The notes under the pieces were generated by a model that was not told the DNA's origin, searched no databases, and saw nothing but the letters and a program-made list of their open reading frames with translations. Shown one piece after another: positions 24,829-33,526 of a stretch of DNA of 64,000 nucleotides. Position numbers and translations under genes: made by a program. Source of the stretch: Candidatus Babeliales bacterium (GTDB lineage: Bacteria > Babelota > Babeliae > Babelales > Vermiphilaceae); NCBI GenBank assembly GCA_020050795.1, contig JAGVKD010000014.1, positions 18,808 through 82,807 of the forward strand, given 5' to 3'. Each line of letters begins with the position of its first letter. The stretch's first letter is position 1.

Positions 24829-24858
24829 TTGACAAGATTAATTACCATTCGGTAGGTT
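24829..24858 (+). promoter_or_regulatory. Possible promoter of the 49-residue gene
   Basis: TTGACA at 24829-24834 and TAGGTT at 24853-24858, 18 bases apart. The -35 is perfect, the -10 weak. It closely resembles the TTGACA-18-TAGGAT pair before the YVTN gene. Confidence 0.4.
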
Positions 24859-24913
24859 ACGTTTTAGATTTGTGGCAATAGGGTCATAAAAAAATTATCA
24901 AAAAGGAATGTGT

Positions 24914-25063
24914 ATGGAAACGCCTAGATTAATGATGATTGTTGTTGTAATTGTAGTCGTAGTCGCCGCTGTATTCGCCTTTCGTAGCTGCTCAGTAAAG
25001 CAAAAAAGCGACGACAATAAATCAAGCCTCAAGTTCGAGCTTGAAAAAAATAAAGATAGATAA
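24914..25063 (+). CDS. Small single-pass membrane protein
   Basis: 49 residues. AAGGA lies 6 bases before the ATG. A run of valine and isoleucine (residues 7-23) forms a membrane helix, followed by a basic then mixed-charge tail. No family was recognised. Ends just before a CCCGG-type terminator. Confidence 0.7.
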   Translation: METPRLMMIVVVIVVVVAAVFAFRSCSVKQKSDDNKSSLKFELEKNKDR

Positions 25064-25088
25064 TTCGACGATTTGAAGAGTAAGAAAA

Positions 25089-25111
25089 AACCCGGCTTTT
25101 TTAGCCGGGTT
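25089..25111. terminator. Intrinsic terminator of the CCCGG family
   Basis: AACCCGGCT and AGCCGGGTT form a 9-base-pair stem with a short T-rich loop, followed by TAATTTTTT. Confidence 0.85.
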
Positions 25112-25230
25112 AATTTTTTATGAGAAAATGCTATTAATTACCTCCCAAAAGCAATCATTGCTATCGTCAGTTTCTTTTTCTTAATCTATGGAATATAAAA
25201 TAGATTAAACTTTCAATGTGGAGGCATATA

Positions 25231-27126
25231 ATGCACTTCAATCGGCACTTATTTCAGCTCTTGGTATTCTTATCGATAGGCATCTCATCACTTGAAGCAG
25301 GCACCGCGCAAGAAAGTCGCACCTTGATGGCAACACCAAAAGATACGGTGCTCAAATCTCTCGCCAACGATATTCACTCGGCTGCAACCAATGATTATAT
25401 TGGCATTGAAAGTCCACACCTATCGCATAAACTCATCAAAGATGAACTGCTCCAAGCGGCTCATCGTGGCGCTCAAGTTCAAATCGTTACCGACACCGAT
25501 TCGGTGCTCAAGTTAAAAAAATATTTTGGGCGCACGCCGACAAATATGAAAATTATCCCGATGGATAAACAACACACCAAACGCGCCGTGATTAACAATG
25601 GCTCAGAAAACATTGTGTGGTTTGGATCTATGAACATGTCCGATGATGCTGGCCAAAATCATGACATTAGTATCCGCTCCACAGATCCTAATTTTTATAC
25701 GCTCCATTATGCAAACCAACAACAACTCGATAAGCCGTCCACATCACAAAGTGAACTTAATTTCACATCGCCACAAATCATACGCAGTGCCACCAAAGAA
25801 GCACAGGCCGCTAAGAAAAAAGTTATCAGTGAATTTCCAACATGTGCCACAAAGCCCGATGATTATTTTTATTTTGTTGCATACAGCTTTGATGATCAAG
25901 AAATAGAAAAAGCTATTCTTGAAATACAAAAAACATCTAATAAACAGATGACCCTTATTCTCGACAACAAAAGCTGGAAAAATCATCGCCTCCGCTTTGC
26001 GTTTTTAAAACCATTCGTTGCCAATGGTGGAACCGTCTATGTTTTCAATAAAGATCAAACTAAAAAAACAACCTCCGGCAAAACTAAATCAATGCACATC
26101 AAAGCAATTCTGCGAAAATGTGGCGAGACTGCGATACTACTCATGTCCACCGGAAACTTTACCCCGCAAGGCAAACAAAATATTAATTATGATCTATGGC
26201 AATCAATCTCACCTAAACTAGCCGATCAATTCAAAGGCATCTTAGATAGTATCATCAGCGAATCTGTGAAACTGACTCCTGAGGCATTCCTATCTGATCC
26301 TGTGTTACAAGAAAAAACACACAAATTATTAGAATTGATGCAATATCCATCTCGAATCAAAGATAAGAAAGCTGAAATAATTGCGTTGATTCGAGATGGC
26401 GCTGATGTGAACGTAAAAGATGATAATGAGGAAACTCCCATCATTAAAGCCGTCACGAATAATTTCCCGGACATCACACGAGAATTAATAGATGCTGATG
26501 CAAACGTGAATGATACTGACAAACATCAAGCAACGGCTCTGCAAATCGCCGTGACCAAAGGATTTTTGCCAATAGTAAAAATGCTCGTAGCAGCAGAAGC
26601 TGACTTAGATCAATCTGATAAATTTGGGATAACTCCCCTCGGCGCTGCACTCACGGCAGGCAATACTGACATTGCACAATTGCTCGTAGATCATGAAGCT
26701 GACATCAATAAAGGCACTATCCCACCTATTGTAGTGGCAGTGATAAAAGGCAATGCAGATTTCGTACAAAAATTAATCACCGCTGGCGCTCGGATTGATG
26801 CAACAGATTCAGAAGGATTTACTGCCCTGCTGCGTGCATGCGAATCTAAAAATGTCGCCCTTATTGCGGTGCTTGCCAAAGCAAAAGCCAACTTAAATGT
26901 ATTCAATCCCAAAACGGGAAACACGCCGCTCATGGATGCCTTTTTAAATAATAATTTTGACGTTTTTTCAGCGCTCCTTGCTGTAGGCGCAGATCTCGGT
27001 GCAAAAAATAAAAGTGGGCAAACAATAGTTGATTTTATAAAAATCAAAAAAGACCTTGATGCTAAAATGCGCGCCTTGCTCATGGGAACCCCATTCTTTA
27101 AAGCGCACCCAGATGTACTGAAATAA
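25231..27126 (+). CDS. Exported phospholipase-D-like protein with C-terminal ankyrin repeats
   Basis: 631 residues from the ATG at 25231, with GGAGG 7 bases upstream. A signal peptide covers about residues 1-24. Two HxK motifs mark two PLD-type half-domains: HTK at 115-117 (followed by GSMNMSDDAGQNHD) and HIK at 289-291 (followed by MSTGNFTPQGKQNINYD). The usual downstream Asp of HxKx4D is replaced in both, so catalysis is doubtful. Residues about 380-620 hold roughly seven ankyrin repeats (for example LVDHEADINKG and LLAVGADLGAKNKSG). This looks like an exported effector that binds host proteins. Downstream is a flavin oxidase. Confidence 0.85.
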   Translation: MHFNRHLFQLLVFLSIGISSLEAGTAQESRTLMATPKDTVLKSLANDIHSAATNDYIGIESPHLSHKLIKDELLQAAHRGAQVQIVTDTDSVLKLKKYFGRTPTNMKIIPMDKQHTKRAVINNGSENIVWFGSMNMSDDAGQNHDISIRSTDPNFYTLHYANQQQLDKPSTSQSELNFTSPQIIRSATKEAQAAKKKVISEFPTCATKPDDYFYFVAYSFDDQEIEKAILEIQKTSNKQMTLILDNKSWKNHRLRFAFLKPFVANGGTVYVFNKDQTKKTTSGKTKSMHIKAILRKCGETAILLMSTGNFTPQGKQNINYDLWQSISPKLADQFKGILDSIISESVKLTPEAFLSDPVLQEKTHKLLELMQYPSRIKDKKAEIIALIRDGADVNVKDDNEETPIIKAVTNNFPDITRELIDADANVNDTDKHQATALQIAVTKGFLPIVKMLVAAEADLDQSDKFGITPLGAALTAGNTDIAQLLVDHEADINKGTIPPIVVAVIKGNADFVQKLITAGARIDATDSEGFTALLRACESKNVALIAVLAKAKANLNVFNPKTGNTPLMDAFLNNNFDVFSALLAVGADLGAKNKSGQTIVDFIKIKKDLDAKMRALLMGTPFFKAHPDVLK

Positions 27127-27140
27127 AAAATAGGATTTGT

Positions 27141-28427
27141 ATGAAAAATATGTGGCCACCTCAAGATCAAGTATTTTGGTATTTAAACCGCGGTGCAGCG
27201 CAACCGTGTCGTGAAAATATCACTGCTGATGTTGCCATTATTGGTGGTGGCATGGCGGGACTTTCTGCCGCACAAGCATTTAACAAAAGAGGCAAAAAAG
27301 TTGTGCTGCTGGAACAATATTATTGCGGTTCAGGCGCCTCGGGAAAAAGTTCCGGCTTTATCACACCCAATGCTGAATTATCGTTAACCGATTTTTCAAA
27401 ACGATATAACATCGATATTGCACACTCCATTTGGGATTTTATTACGAGTGGCGTTAATGATATACGCTCGAACATAGAGAAACATAACTTTCTTTGTGAT
27501 TATACTCCGCAAGATACACTCGTTGTTGCCACGAGCAAGAGAGCACTCAAAACACTCGAGGTTGAACATCGGAATCTGAATAATCTTGGATACAAATCAG
27601 CATTCTATACTGCAGACTCAGTGCGCGAGCACATTGGCTCTCAAGGATATTTTGGTGGTGTTGGGTATGAAGACACATTTGGCATTAATGCCTATGCATA
27701 CTGCCAAGAAATGAAAAAACATCTTCAATCACAAGGTGTTTTAATTTTCGAAGAAACGCCTGTCACGGCTCTCAACAAACACACACTCACCACCGTTCAC
27801 GCGCAAATTACTGCTGATTATATTATTGTGTGTGGCGATCGCTTTTTGCCGGAATTGGGTTTATTAAAAAAAGAAATTTATCATGCACAAACATTTATCA
27901 TGCTTTCACAGCAGTTAACTGATGCGCAAATTCATGCCATTTTCCCACGCACCAAGCTCCTAGTTTGGGACACTGATTTGATTTATAGTTACTTCCGCCT
28001 GACTGGCGATAACCGCCTTATCCTCGGTGGAGGCAGTATATTCACCACCTATTCATCCAAAGCAACTCATGAATGCACCTACATGATGAGAAAGCTCACA
28101 AACTATTTCAATGAAAAATTTCCTGGATTGAACATACAGTTCGAACAGATGTGGCCTGGATTAATTGGCTTATCAAAAGATATTGGACCTATTGCGGGCC
28201 CGGATAAAGATGAAAAGTATATCTACTACATTGCTGGCGCTGCGGGACTGCCAATAGCCGCTGCACTTGGACGATATAGCGCTGAACATCTGCTCGATGG
28301 CAAAACGGAGTTTGATTCGTACTTTTCACCCTACCGCTCATTTCCTATTGGCGGCATTGTGCAATCAGTATTGGGAACCAAGCTCTCTTTTGCGCTGTCC
28401 AATTTTTTCAAACACCACATTCCTTAA
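27141..28427 (+). CDS. FAD-dependent amine/D-amino-acid oxidase (PuuB-like)
   Basis: 428 residues, AGGAT ribosome site, no signal peptide. N-terminal WPPQDQVFWYLNRG is typical of gamma-glutamylputrescine oxidase-like proteins. The Rossmann motif is VAIIGGGMAGLSAAQAF, followed by LLEQYYCGSGASGKSSGF with the FAD-binding serines. The C-terminal part includes QMWPGLIGLSKDIGPIAGP and YYIAGAAGLPIAAALG. Normal domain order, unlike the permuted enzyme at 6460. Substrate is an amine or amino acid. Probably co-transcribed with the PLD-ankyrin gene 14 bases upstream. Confidence 0.88.
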   Translation: MKNMWPPQDQVFWYLNRGAAQPCRENITADVAIIGGGMAGLSAAQAFNKRGKKVVLLEQYYCGSGASGKSSGFITPNAELSLTDFSKRYNIDIAHSIWDFITSGVNDIRSNIEKHNFLCDYTPQDTLVVATSKRALKTLEVEHRNLNNLGYKSAFYTADSVREHIGSQGYFGGVGYEDTFGINAYAYCQEMKKHLQSQGVLIFEETPVTALNKHTLTTVHAQITADYIIVCGDRFLPELGLLKKEIYHAQTFIMLSQQLTDAQIHAIFPRTKLLVWDTDLIYSYFRLTGDNRLILGGGSIFTTYSSKATHECTYMMRKLTNYFNEKFPGLNIQFEQMWPGLIGLSKDIGPIAGPDKDEKYIYYIAGAAGLPIAAALGRYSAEHLLDGKTEFDSYFSPYRSFPIGGIVQSVLGTKLSFALSNFFKHHIP

Positions 28428-28433
28428 AATGAA

Positions 28434-28457
28434 AAACCCGGCTTTTATACCGGGTTT
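28434..28457. terminator. Intrinsic terminator of the CCCGG family
   Basis: AAACCCGG pairs with CCGGGTTT around an 8-base loop, followed by ATTTTG. Serves the flavin oxidase and the convergent PLD gene. Confidence 0.85.
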
Positions 28458-28481
28458 ATTTTGTAAAATACATTATCTTTT

Positions 28482-29450
28482 CTAGAGACCAATATCTCTT
28501 CTTTTTGAAGATTCTGGTTGCCTTGACATAGGAGGTGTTGCTCGCCCGCGCTCAATGTCACCTATTAGTTGCAAAGCACGTTCATAAGACATCCCTTTAG
28601 TTCTATAGCCATGATCTTGTAAAAAGATTTCTTGCGATGGCGTAAGCGATTCTTCGCTACCGCTGCTCTCATCGCTCTCCTCACTGCTGCTAAAGCCTAG
28701 TTGTTCTTGCGCAGGTTGCCTTACTTCTTCAGGCAAATTAAAAAATATCCGAAGGCGCTCTTGCCCTGTTAGGTCATATGTTAGCATCAGAGCTCGCGCT
28801 GTTTGGCTTAATAACTCTTGTAACGGTAACCATCGAAATAAACGTTTTGCCCATTGTGGCAGCTGACCAGGTTCATTTTGCGCTACCATTGAAACATAAG
28901 AATCCAATGTATCATGTTCTATACTCTGAAAATTTGATACATATTTTTGAGCAATTTCAGGTGAATTAAAAATAACAACATTTTCATAATTACTAGTAAG
29001 AGCGGCCCCTGTAAGATTCGCCGATCCGGTAAATACCTCAAGGTTATCCACTACTAAAAATTTATTGTGCATTTTTTTCATTATTATTTTAGAAGGATAT
29101 ATAAAGAAAGTAATATTGCCCTTTAATAGTTTATTAATAAGAGCATCATATAATTGCGAATCTTCATCGATAATTACTCGAACATCAACGCCCTTTTGTC
29201 TCAGTGAAATCAATCTATCAATAACGGCATTATCCGTCAGCCAATACATAGCAACGAGAACCTGTTTCTTGGCTTTATCTAACAATGAAAATAGTTCACT
29301 CTTTATGACATCTTGATCTTGGGGCACAAACAATGTTTTGACCGTTAGGTTTTGAATTGGAGGAGACTCGGAACGCTCGCGCTTCATTCCATAGAAATTG
29401 GTAAAAGATAGTGATAACGAAAACACTAAAAGATATTTATGAAATTTCAT
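28482..29450 (-). CDS. Exported phospholipase-D-family protein with single HKD motif
   Basis: 322 residues from the second of two adjacent ATGs (29450), which aligns with the start of the ankyrin-WD40 gene. The first 21 residues are a signal peptide. The catalytic motif H128-x-K130-x4-D135 is complete, followed by VFTGSANLTGAAL. One motif suggests a Nuc-like dimeric nuclease or phosphodiesterase. The tail has a Ser/Glu-rich acidic stretch (residues 250-270). Signal peptide and leader resemble those of the gene at 43062, suggesting exchange of 5' ends. It differs from the PLD-ankyrin protein by keeping the catalytic Asp. Confidence 0.86.
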   Translation of the reverse strand: MKFHKYLLVFSLSLSFTNFYGMKRERSESPPIQNLTVKTLFVPQDQDVIKSELFSLLDKAKKQVLVAMYWLTDNAVIDRLISLRQKGVDVRVIIDEDSQLYDALINKLLKGNITFFIYPSKIIMKKMHNKFLVVDNLEVFTGSANLTGAALTSNYENVVIFNSPEIAQKYVSNFQSIEHDTLDSYVSMVAQNEPGQLPQWAKRLFRWLPLQELLSQTARALMLTYDLTGQERLRIFFNLPEEVRQPAQEQLGFSSSEESDESSGSEESLTPSQEIFLQDHGYRTKGMSYERALQLIGDIERGRATPPMSRQPESSKRRDIGL

Positions 29451-29530
29451 CATAATCGGATCTCTCTTTTTTTAAATCTTCTTCTTCCCCTCAAGCATCG
29501 TAAATACGGCTGCCAAAAGTAAATAAAGAA

Positions 29531-29555
29531 AAACCCGGCCTGAAAGACCGGGTTT
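29531..29555. terminator. Intrinsic terminator of the CCCGG family
   Basis: AAACCCGG and CCGGGTTT make an 8-base-pair stem around CCTGAAAGA. It stops transcription of the gene at 29585-30691. Confidence 0.83.
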
Positions 29556-29584
29556 CTTAATCTTATTGATATCAATTAAAACTA

Positions 29585-30691
29585 TTACGCACTTTCTGCA
29601 GACACTTTTGCTTCGTGCAAAAGATCGAACGCTCTCTGTTCATCTTCCGCAGTCAGATTATGCGCACAACCATGCTGTTTATAAAATGCATTCAGCGCAA
29701 GCTGATAATTTTTTAGTTTGCTAATTTTTCCATGCCACACTGATTCGCGGGCGGTAAATAGCCACACATTACTCTCATTACCCACCTGTTGCACATGGTG
29801 CACCATGCTACCAATATCATCTGCATTGGCGATTGTGTCAGTCGGTATGCGGCCAAAAAAGAGCGGGACATTGGGCATGGCTTTTGCATCTAAGATCGTA
29901 TTACTTTTTGGATTGTAGTTAGGAAAAGCAAAACGCGCCAGTGCATGACTGAACGGATAATAGGACAGAGCTCTTTCGACCGAAAGTGGTGGCGATTCGA
30001 GCACCGCCGCTTTGATATTGCTGACATCTTCCCCACGTTCTGCTTTGTATGCAAGAAAGTGGAGCGTGTTGGCAGCACCTTTGCAGCCACCGCGCAAGAG
30101 CACGCGCACATCAGGATTTTTTTCCAACAATGCTTTATAGACCAAATCTAAGCAGACGCTATCTTGTTCCTGGCAAAAGTTAAAACGAGCACGAGAATAA
30201 TCGGGAGCATAATTGAGCGTGATACACGCGCCATGCATACTGCCACGTGCGATCATCCGCATCACGGACGAAGCATGAGGCCTGCAGCTATTAGAAAAGC
30301 CACCCGAATAGATGCTCACCTGCTCATAATTTTTTAGTGCGTCTGGGATGCCATTTTGGACGCGATAGAGCTGTCCATCAACATCTATCAAGAGATCAAA
30401 TTTCTTATTTTTAAGGATCGGACCTGCCTGATCGACAGTATAGATTTTCTGAGCGCAACCAGCCTGTTTTTCGACAGGAATGAGGGTCGTCACATGGAGT
30501 TCATCGAAAGTTGGGATAGAGGTATCTGGGGTTCTCCAATAGCGGTACCCATAATGACCAGCCACAGCCACCGATGCCGCTGCCACAAGAGATGGTGCGT
30601 AATCAGTTACCGTATCGGCCAAACCTGCAAATACAGATGGAGAAAGTAATAATAGAGAAGTGAGCACGAGGCTCTTTATCTGTTTATTCAC
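29585..30691 (-). CDS. Exported alpha/beta-hydrolase-like protein with a GGCKG elbow
   Basis: 368 residues from a GTG at 30691, chosen because AAGGGTGG lies 5-8 bases upstream. A signal peptide covers residues 1-22. After about residue 55 the protein has the look of an alpha/beta hydrolase: VLLRGGCKGAANTL at 198-210 takes the place of the GxSxG nucleophile elbow, but the nucleophile is Cys203. A possible acid is in the segment LFFGRIPTDTIANADD, and a His in SVWHGKISK. If right, the nucleophile is cysteine, as in dienelactone hydrolases. The hydrolase call is a fold-level guess. Confidence 0.6.
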   Translation of the reverse strand: MNKQIKSLVLTSLLLLSPSVFAGLADTVTDYAPSLVAAASVAVAGHYGYRYWRTPDTSIPTFDELHVTTLIPVEKQAGCAQKIYTVDQAGPILKNKKFDLLIDVDGQLYRVQNGIPDALKNYEQVSIYSGGFSNSCRPHASSVMRMIARGSMHGACITLNYAPDYSRARFNFCQEQDSVCLDLVYKALLEKNPDVRVLLRGGCKGAANTLHFLAYKAERGEDVSNIKAAVLESPPLSVERALSYYPFSHALARFAFPNYNPKSNTILDAKAMPNVPLFFGRIPTDTIANADDIGSMVHHVQQVGNESNVWLFTARESVWHGKISKLKNYQLALNAFYKQHGCAHNLTAEDEQRAFDLLHEAKVSAESA

Positions 30692-30846
30692 AAAAACCAC
30701 CCTTTTATCCCTAAATATCCACTCTTTCAGGATACTACCTGGGTGGAATTACGCAAAAGCCTCTGGCCCCTGGGCTTCCCCTTTGACAGCTTCTATGACA
30801 AATGACAAACTGAAAATAGGATTGTGGGATTATTTATAGGGGGTTT

Positions 30847-31416
30847 ATGAGATTTTTAAAGAAATTAGTGTCAAATGTGCGTAAGTTGATAAATGTCATA
30901 TTTTTTATTTGTGGAATACTATGGCCCATTGTATTGGGGTATTTAGTACTTGATTTATTGAAAGCAGACCTTATAGAAAGACTAATCATATGTTTGGGCC
31001 TCTGGACTTGGTTTAATGATAGGCTTCCATTGGATACTGATGATGATTCTATTGAAGCTGATTATGAGCCGTCTCTCAAGGAAACCATTGAATATAAGAA
31101 TTGTGAACAATGCAATAAGTCGTTTGATCCCTCTTCTTCAAAATCAGGAGACGAGGACATAGAAAAGCAGTATTGTTCAATAGAGTGCTCAAATAGGGCC
31201 TTTAAGATTTGTTACTGGTGTAAGGAAGGCCCATTCGATTATTTTGGTTGGAAATCAGACTATGAAAATCTAGAGAAATACTGCTCCACGGAATGCTTCG
31301 ATAAAGCAAAAAAGCGTGCAATGCAGTTCGACAATTGGATTGCATTAATTTTTTACGGCCTTATCGCATTAATAATTATAGTTGTTGTGTCTGCCATATT
31401 GTCCATCAGTAAGTAA
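30847..31416 (+). CDS. Membrane protein with two zinc-ribbon-like motifs
   Basis: 189 residues. Hydrophobic helices lie at about residues 15-40 and 165-187, so both ends sit in the membrane. Between them are two repeated cysteine modules: CEQC with YCSIEC, and CYWC with YCSTEC, each four cysteines in the style of a zinc ribbon or MYND-like finger. There is no cleavable signal. The start has no strong ribosome site (AGGGGGTTT). The gene is 20 bases upstream of a HEPN-motif gene on the same strand. Local base use is more AT-rich than the flanks, which suggests acquisition. Confidence 0.65.
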   Translation: MRFLKKLVSNVRKLINVIFFICGILWPIVLGYLVLDLLKADLIERLIICLGLWTWFNDRLPLDTDDDSIEADYEPSLKETIEYKNCEQCNKSFDPSSSKSGDEDIEKQYCSIECSNRAFKICYWCKEGPFDYFGWKSDYENLEKYCSTECFDKAKKRAMQFDNWIALIFYGLIALIIIVVVSAILSISK

Positions 31417-31436
31417 AAGGTAGTATAAAAATAACA

Positions 31437-32096
31437 ATGACATTAAAAAGCCCTGCCTATAAAATTCAATCTTCATTCGCTACGTTTGAATTTAGCAACA
31501 AAGAATTGATCTATATTCGTGACACTTATCCTTGGCAATTAATAATTCAACACTTCCCCGAACCTACTGGGAATTCAGTATCGCAGTATCATCAATTAAT
31601 TGAACAAACACGTATTGCTGTTTTTAGCTATCACATAGAATTCTTACAAGAATCTCTTAGTGAATTTATTAAAAATCCAGTTGAAAATTGGTCACTCACA
31701 ACAGAGAATAAAAATTCTTTAGATGAGTTGCAGACTTTCTTGTTTTGTCTTAGGAATGCATTATTACACGCAAAAGGTGAGCTCGTTCCCCAATGGAAAT
31801 TTGACTTCACCAAGATATCTAAGACAAAAGCATCAAAAATTCGAACGCTAGAAAACAAAAACTTAACTATTAAGATCCCTGTTCAAAAACATGGTAATAA
31901 CGTTAGATTCGATAAAAAATCAAATAGTTCTGAAATTTTAACATTTACTTTAAACCCAAACCAAGATAATTATCCATTCATAATTTTAAGTGAAACATTC
32001 TTCCAAGAAATACGGCTTCTTAGTTGGCATATCTTGACGATCACAAAGAAGAAAAAGGCTTCGACATTATCTCGCTACTTAGACCGTACAAGCTAA
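31437..32096 (+). CDS. HEPN-motif protein, candidate RNase effector
   Basis: 219 residues, no signal peptide, helical and AT-rich. The central segment FCLRNALLHAKGE contains R106-N107-x3-H111, the Rx4H motif with a polar residue after Arg that is the hallmark of active HEPN ribonucleases. The family is not otherwise recognised. It lies 20 bases after the membrane zinc-ribbon gene, and the two end in one CCCGG-type terminator, so they look like a unit. HEPN proteins are common in abortive infection, toxin-antitoxin and defence systems. Defence function here is inferred only. Confidence 0.6.
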   Translation: MTLKSPAYKIQSSFATFEFSNKELIYIRDTYPWQLIIQHFPEPTGNSVSQYHQLIEQTRIAVFSYHIEFLQESLSEFIKNPVENWSLTTENKNSLDELQTFLFCLRNALLHAKGELVPQWKFDFTKISKTKASKIRTLENKNLTIKIPVQKHGNNVRFDKKSNSSEILTFTLNPNQDNYPFIILSETFFQEIRLLSWHILTITKKKKASTLSRYLDRTS

Positions 32097-32129
32097 GTGT
32101 CATCAAAATTATAATATTTGCACAAAGAA

Positions 32130-32154
32130 AAACCCGGCTTTTTAGACCGGGTTT
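32130..32154. terminator. Intrinsic terminator of the CCCGG family
   Basis: AAACCCGG pairs with CCGGGTTT around a 9-base loop, followed by CTTTTT. Shared by the HEPN gene and the convergent murQ. Confidence 0.85.
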
Positions 32155-32176
32155 CTTTTTGCAACCATCGAATTAT

Positions 32177-33133
32177 TTATTCATGCTCAATGAGATGAGT
32201 CAGTGATGTATTCGGATGATTATTAAGATGAGCGGCTGCAGTTTCGTAATCCCATCCAAAAGTATGCATCAGAACTGCAACCTTGATATTGTTATTGCTT
32301 GCAAGCAAGAGAGATTCCGCCTTCGGCTGATCAATATCCAAGACCGCTTGCAAAATACGCTGTGCACGATTAACCAATTTTTTGTTTATAGGGCGTACAT
32401 CAATCATGAAATTTTTGTATACTTTCCCCAGCAAAATATATGATCCCGTCGTGAGCATATTCAATACCATTTTGGTAGCGGTACCTGCTTTTAATCTCGT
32501 TGATCCCGCAATAATTTCGGGACCCACTTCTGGCGCAATAAAATAATCAACAAGATCCTTCATCTTATTTTCAGGATTGCAGGTAACGGCAATCGTTACG
32601 CATCCACATTCTTTTGCATAGGTGAGCCCATCAAAAACATAGCTCGCCATGCCCGATGCAGAAACACCACACACCACATCTTTATTGGTGATATTAATTT
32701 GTTTTAAATCCTGCACCCCAAGCGGACCATTATCCTCAATTGCTTCAATTGCTTTGCGAAGCGCAGTATCACCACCTGCAATGATTCCAACAATTTGTCC
32801 TTCTGGCGCAGAGAATGTTGGTATACACTCGCTGGCATCCAACACTGCAAGCCGCCCCGACGTGCCTGCGCCGATATAAATCAGTCGCCCGCCAGATCGA
32901 ATTCGATCAGCAATAGCTTCAATGGCCCTACTTATCACGGGAAGGCATTCTGCCACTGCAGGAATAATCTGCGCATCCTGACTATTCATGAGCCGAGTAA
33001 TTTCAAACGCACTCATCCCATCTAAGTTGGCTGATTTGGGATTAGAGTGCTCAGTCACTGAAAGATTTTGTGAAAAGATACTAGCTGGTTGAAGAACCAA
33101 AGCCGTTACTATGAATATTTTTTTAAACATCAT
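32177..33133 (-). CDS. murQ: Exported N-acetylmuramic acid 6-phosphate etherase
   Basis: 318 residues. Signal peptide about residues 1-22 (MMFKKIFIVTALVLQPASIF), then a body matching MurQ from its beginning: LDGMSAFEITRLMNSQD, LIYIGAGTSGRLAVLDASE with catalytic Glu, VVGIIAGGDTALRKAIEA, and VVCGVSASGMASYVFDGL. MurQ cleaves the D-lactyl ether of MurNAc 6-phosphate to GlcNAc 6-phosphate. Usual proteins are about 300 residues and cytoplasmic. The signal peptide suggests another location. Last gene of an operon starting at the FMN reductase gene (35197). Confidence 0.92.
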   Translation of the reverse strand: MMFKKIFIVTALVLQPASIFSQNLSVTEHSNPKSANLDGMSAFEITRLMNSQDAQIIPAVAECLPVISRAIEAIADRIRSGGRLIYIGAGTSGRLAVLDASECIPTFSAPEGQIVGIIAGGDTALRKAIEAIEDNGPLGVQDLKQINITNKDVVCGVSASGMASYVFDGLTYAKECGCVTIAVTCNPENKMKDLVDYFIAPEVGPEIIAGSTRLKAGTATKMVLNMLTTGSYILLGKVYKNFMIDVRPINKKLVNRAQRILQAVLDIDQPKAESLLLASNNNIKVAVLMHTFGWDYETAAAHLNNHPNTSLTHLIEHE

Positions 33134-33191
33134 GATGTTTATACCTTAGTTGTTAGGTTCATTTTTATCAGAACAACACTCAATTACATTT

Positions 33192-33512
33192 TTAAGACGT
33201 ATATGAACAACAATACATTGCAGTAAGTATCGCTCCAGCCATCCCGCCCATACCTAGGGTCACCGTCACGCCTAGGGCCACGTTATTACAACAATCAGGG
33301 TTGCTACAACACGCAGAATTTCTACGCTCAGACGCTGGCCGACTGCGTTCACATCGACGCCGTAAACGCGTAGCTATTGATACTGGTGCTTCATCACTCA
33401 CGGATAATGCTGGAACTCCTATTGGCACCACGACCTCATCCTTCTGTGGGCTATAATTCATAGCCTGGCACGCCATAGAAAAAGTCAGCAGCGCAACAAC
33501 ATATTTTTTCAT
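33192..33512 (-). CDS. Small exported protein with C-terminal membrane helix
   Basis: 106 residues, AAGGGA ribosome site 8 bases upstream. A signal peptide covers residues 1-17 (MKKYVVALLTFSMACQA). A basic middle (RLRRRCERSR) precedes a CC-rich segment (SACCSNPDCCNN) and a Gly-rich hydrophobic helix near the end. No recognised family. It sits inside the murQ operon, between the kinase and murQ, with gaps of 14 and 58 bases. It may be an anchor for the operon products. Confidence 0.65.
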   Translation of the reverse strand: MKKYVVALLTFSMACQAMNYSPQKDEVVVPIGVPALSVSDEAPVSIATRLRRRCERSRPASERRNSACCSNPDCCNNVALGVTVTLGMGGMAGAILTAMYCCSYTS

Positions 33513-33526
33513 ATGATGTCCCTTTT

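Noticed and set aside
26691..27170. 159-codon minus-strand frame inside the PLD-ankyrin gene
   Set aside because: Shadow of the ankyrin repeats.
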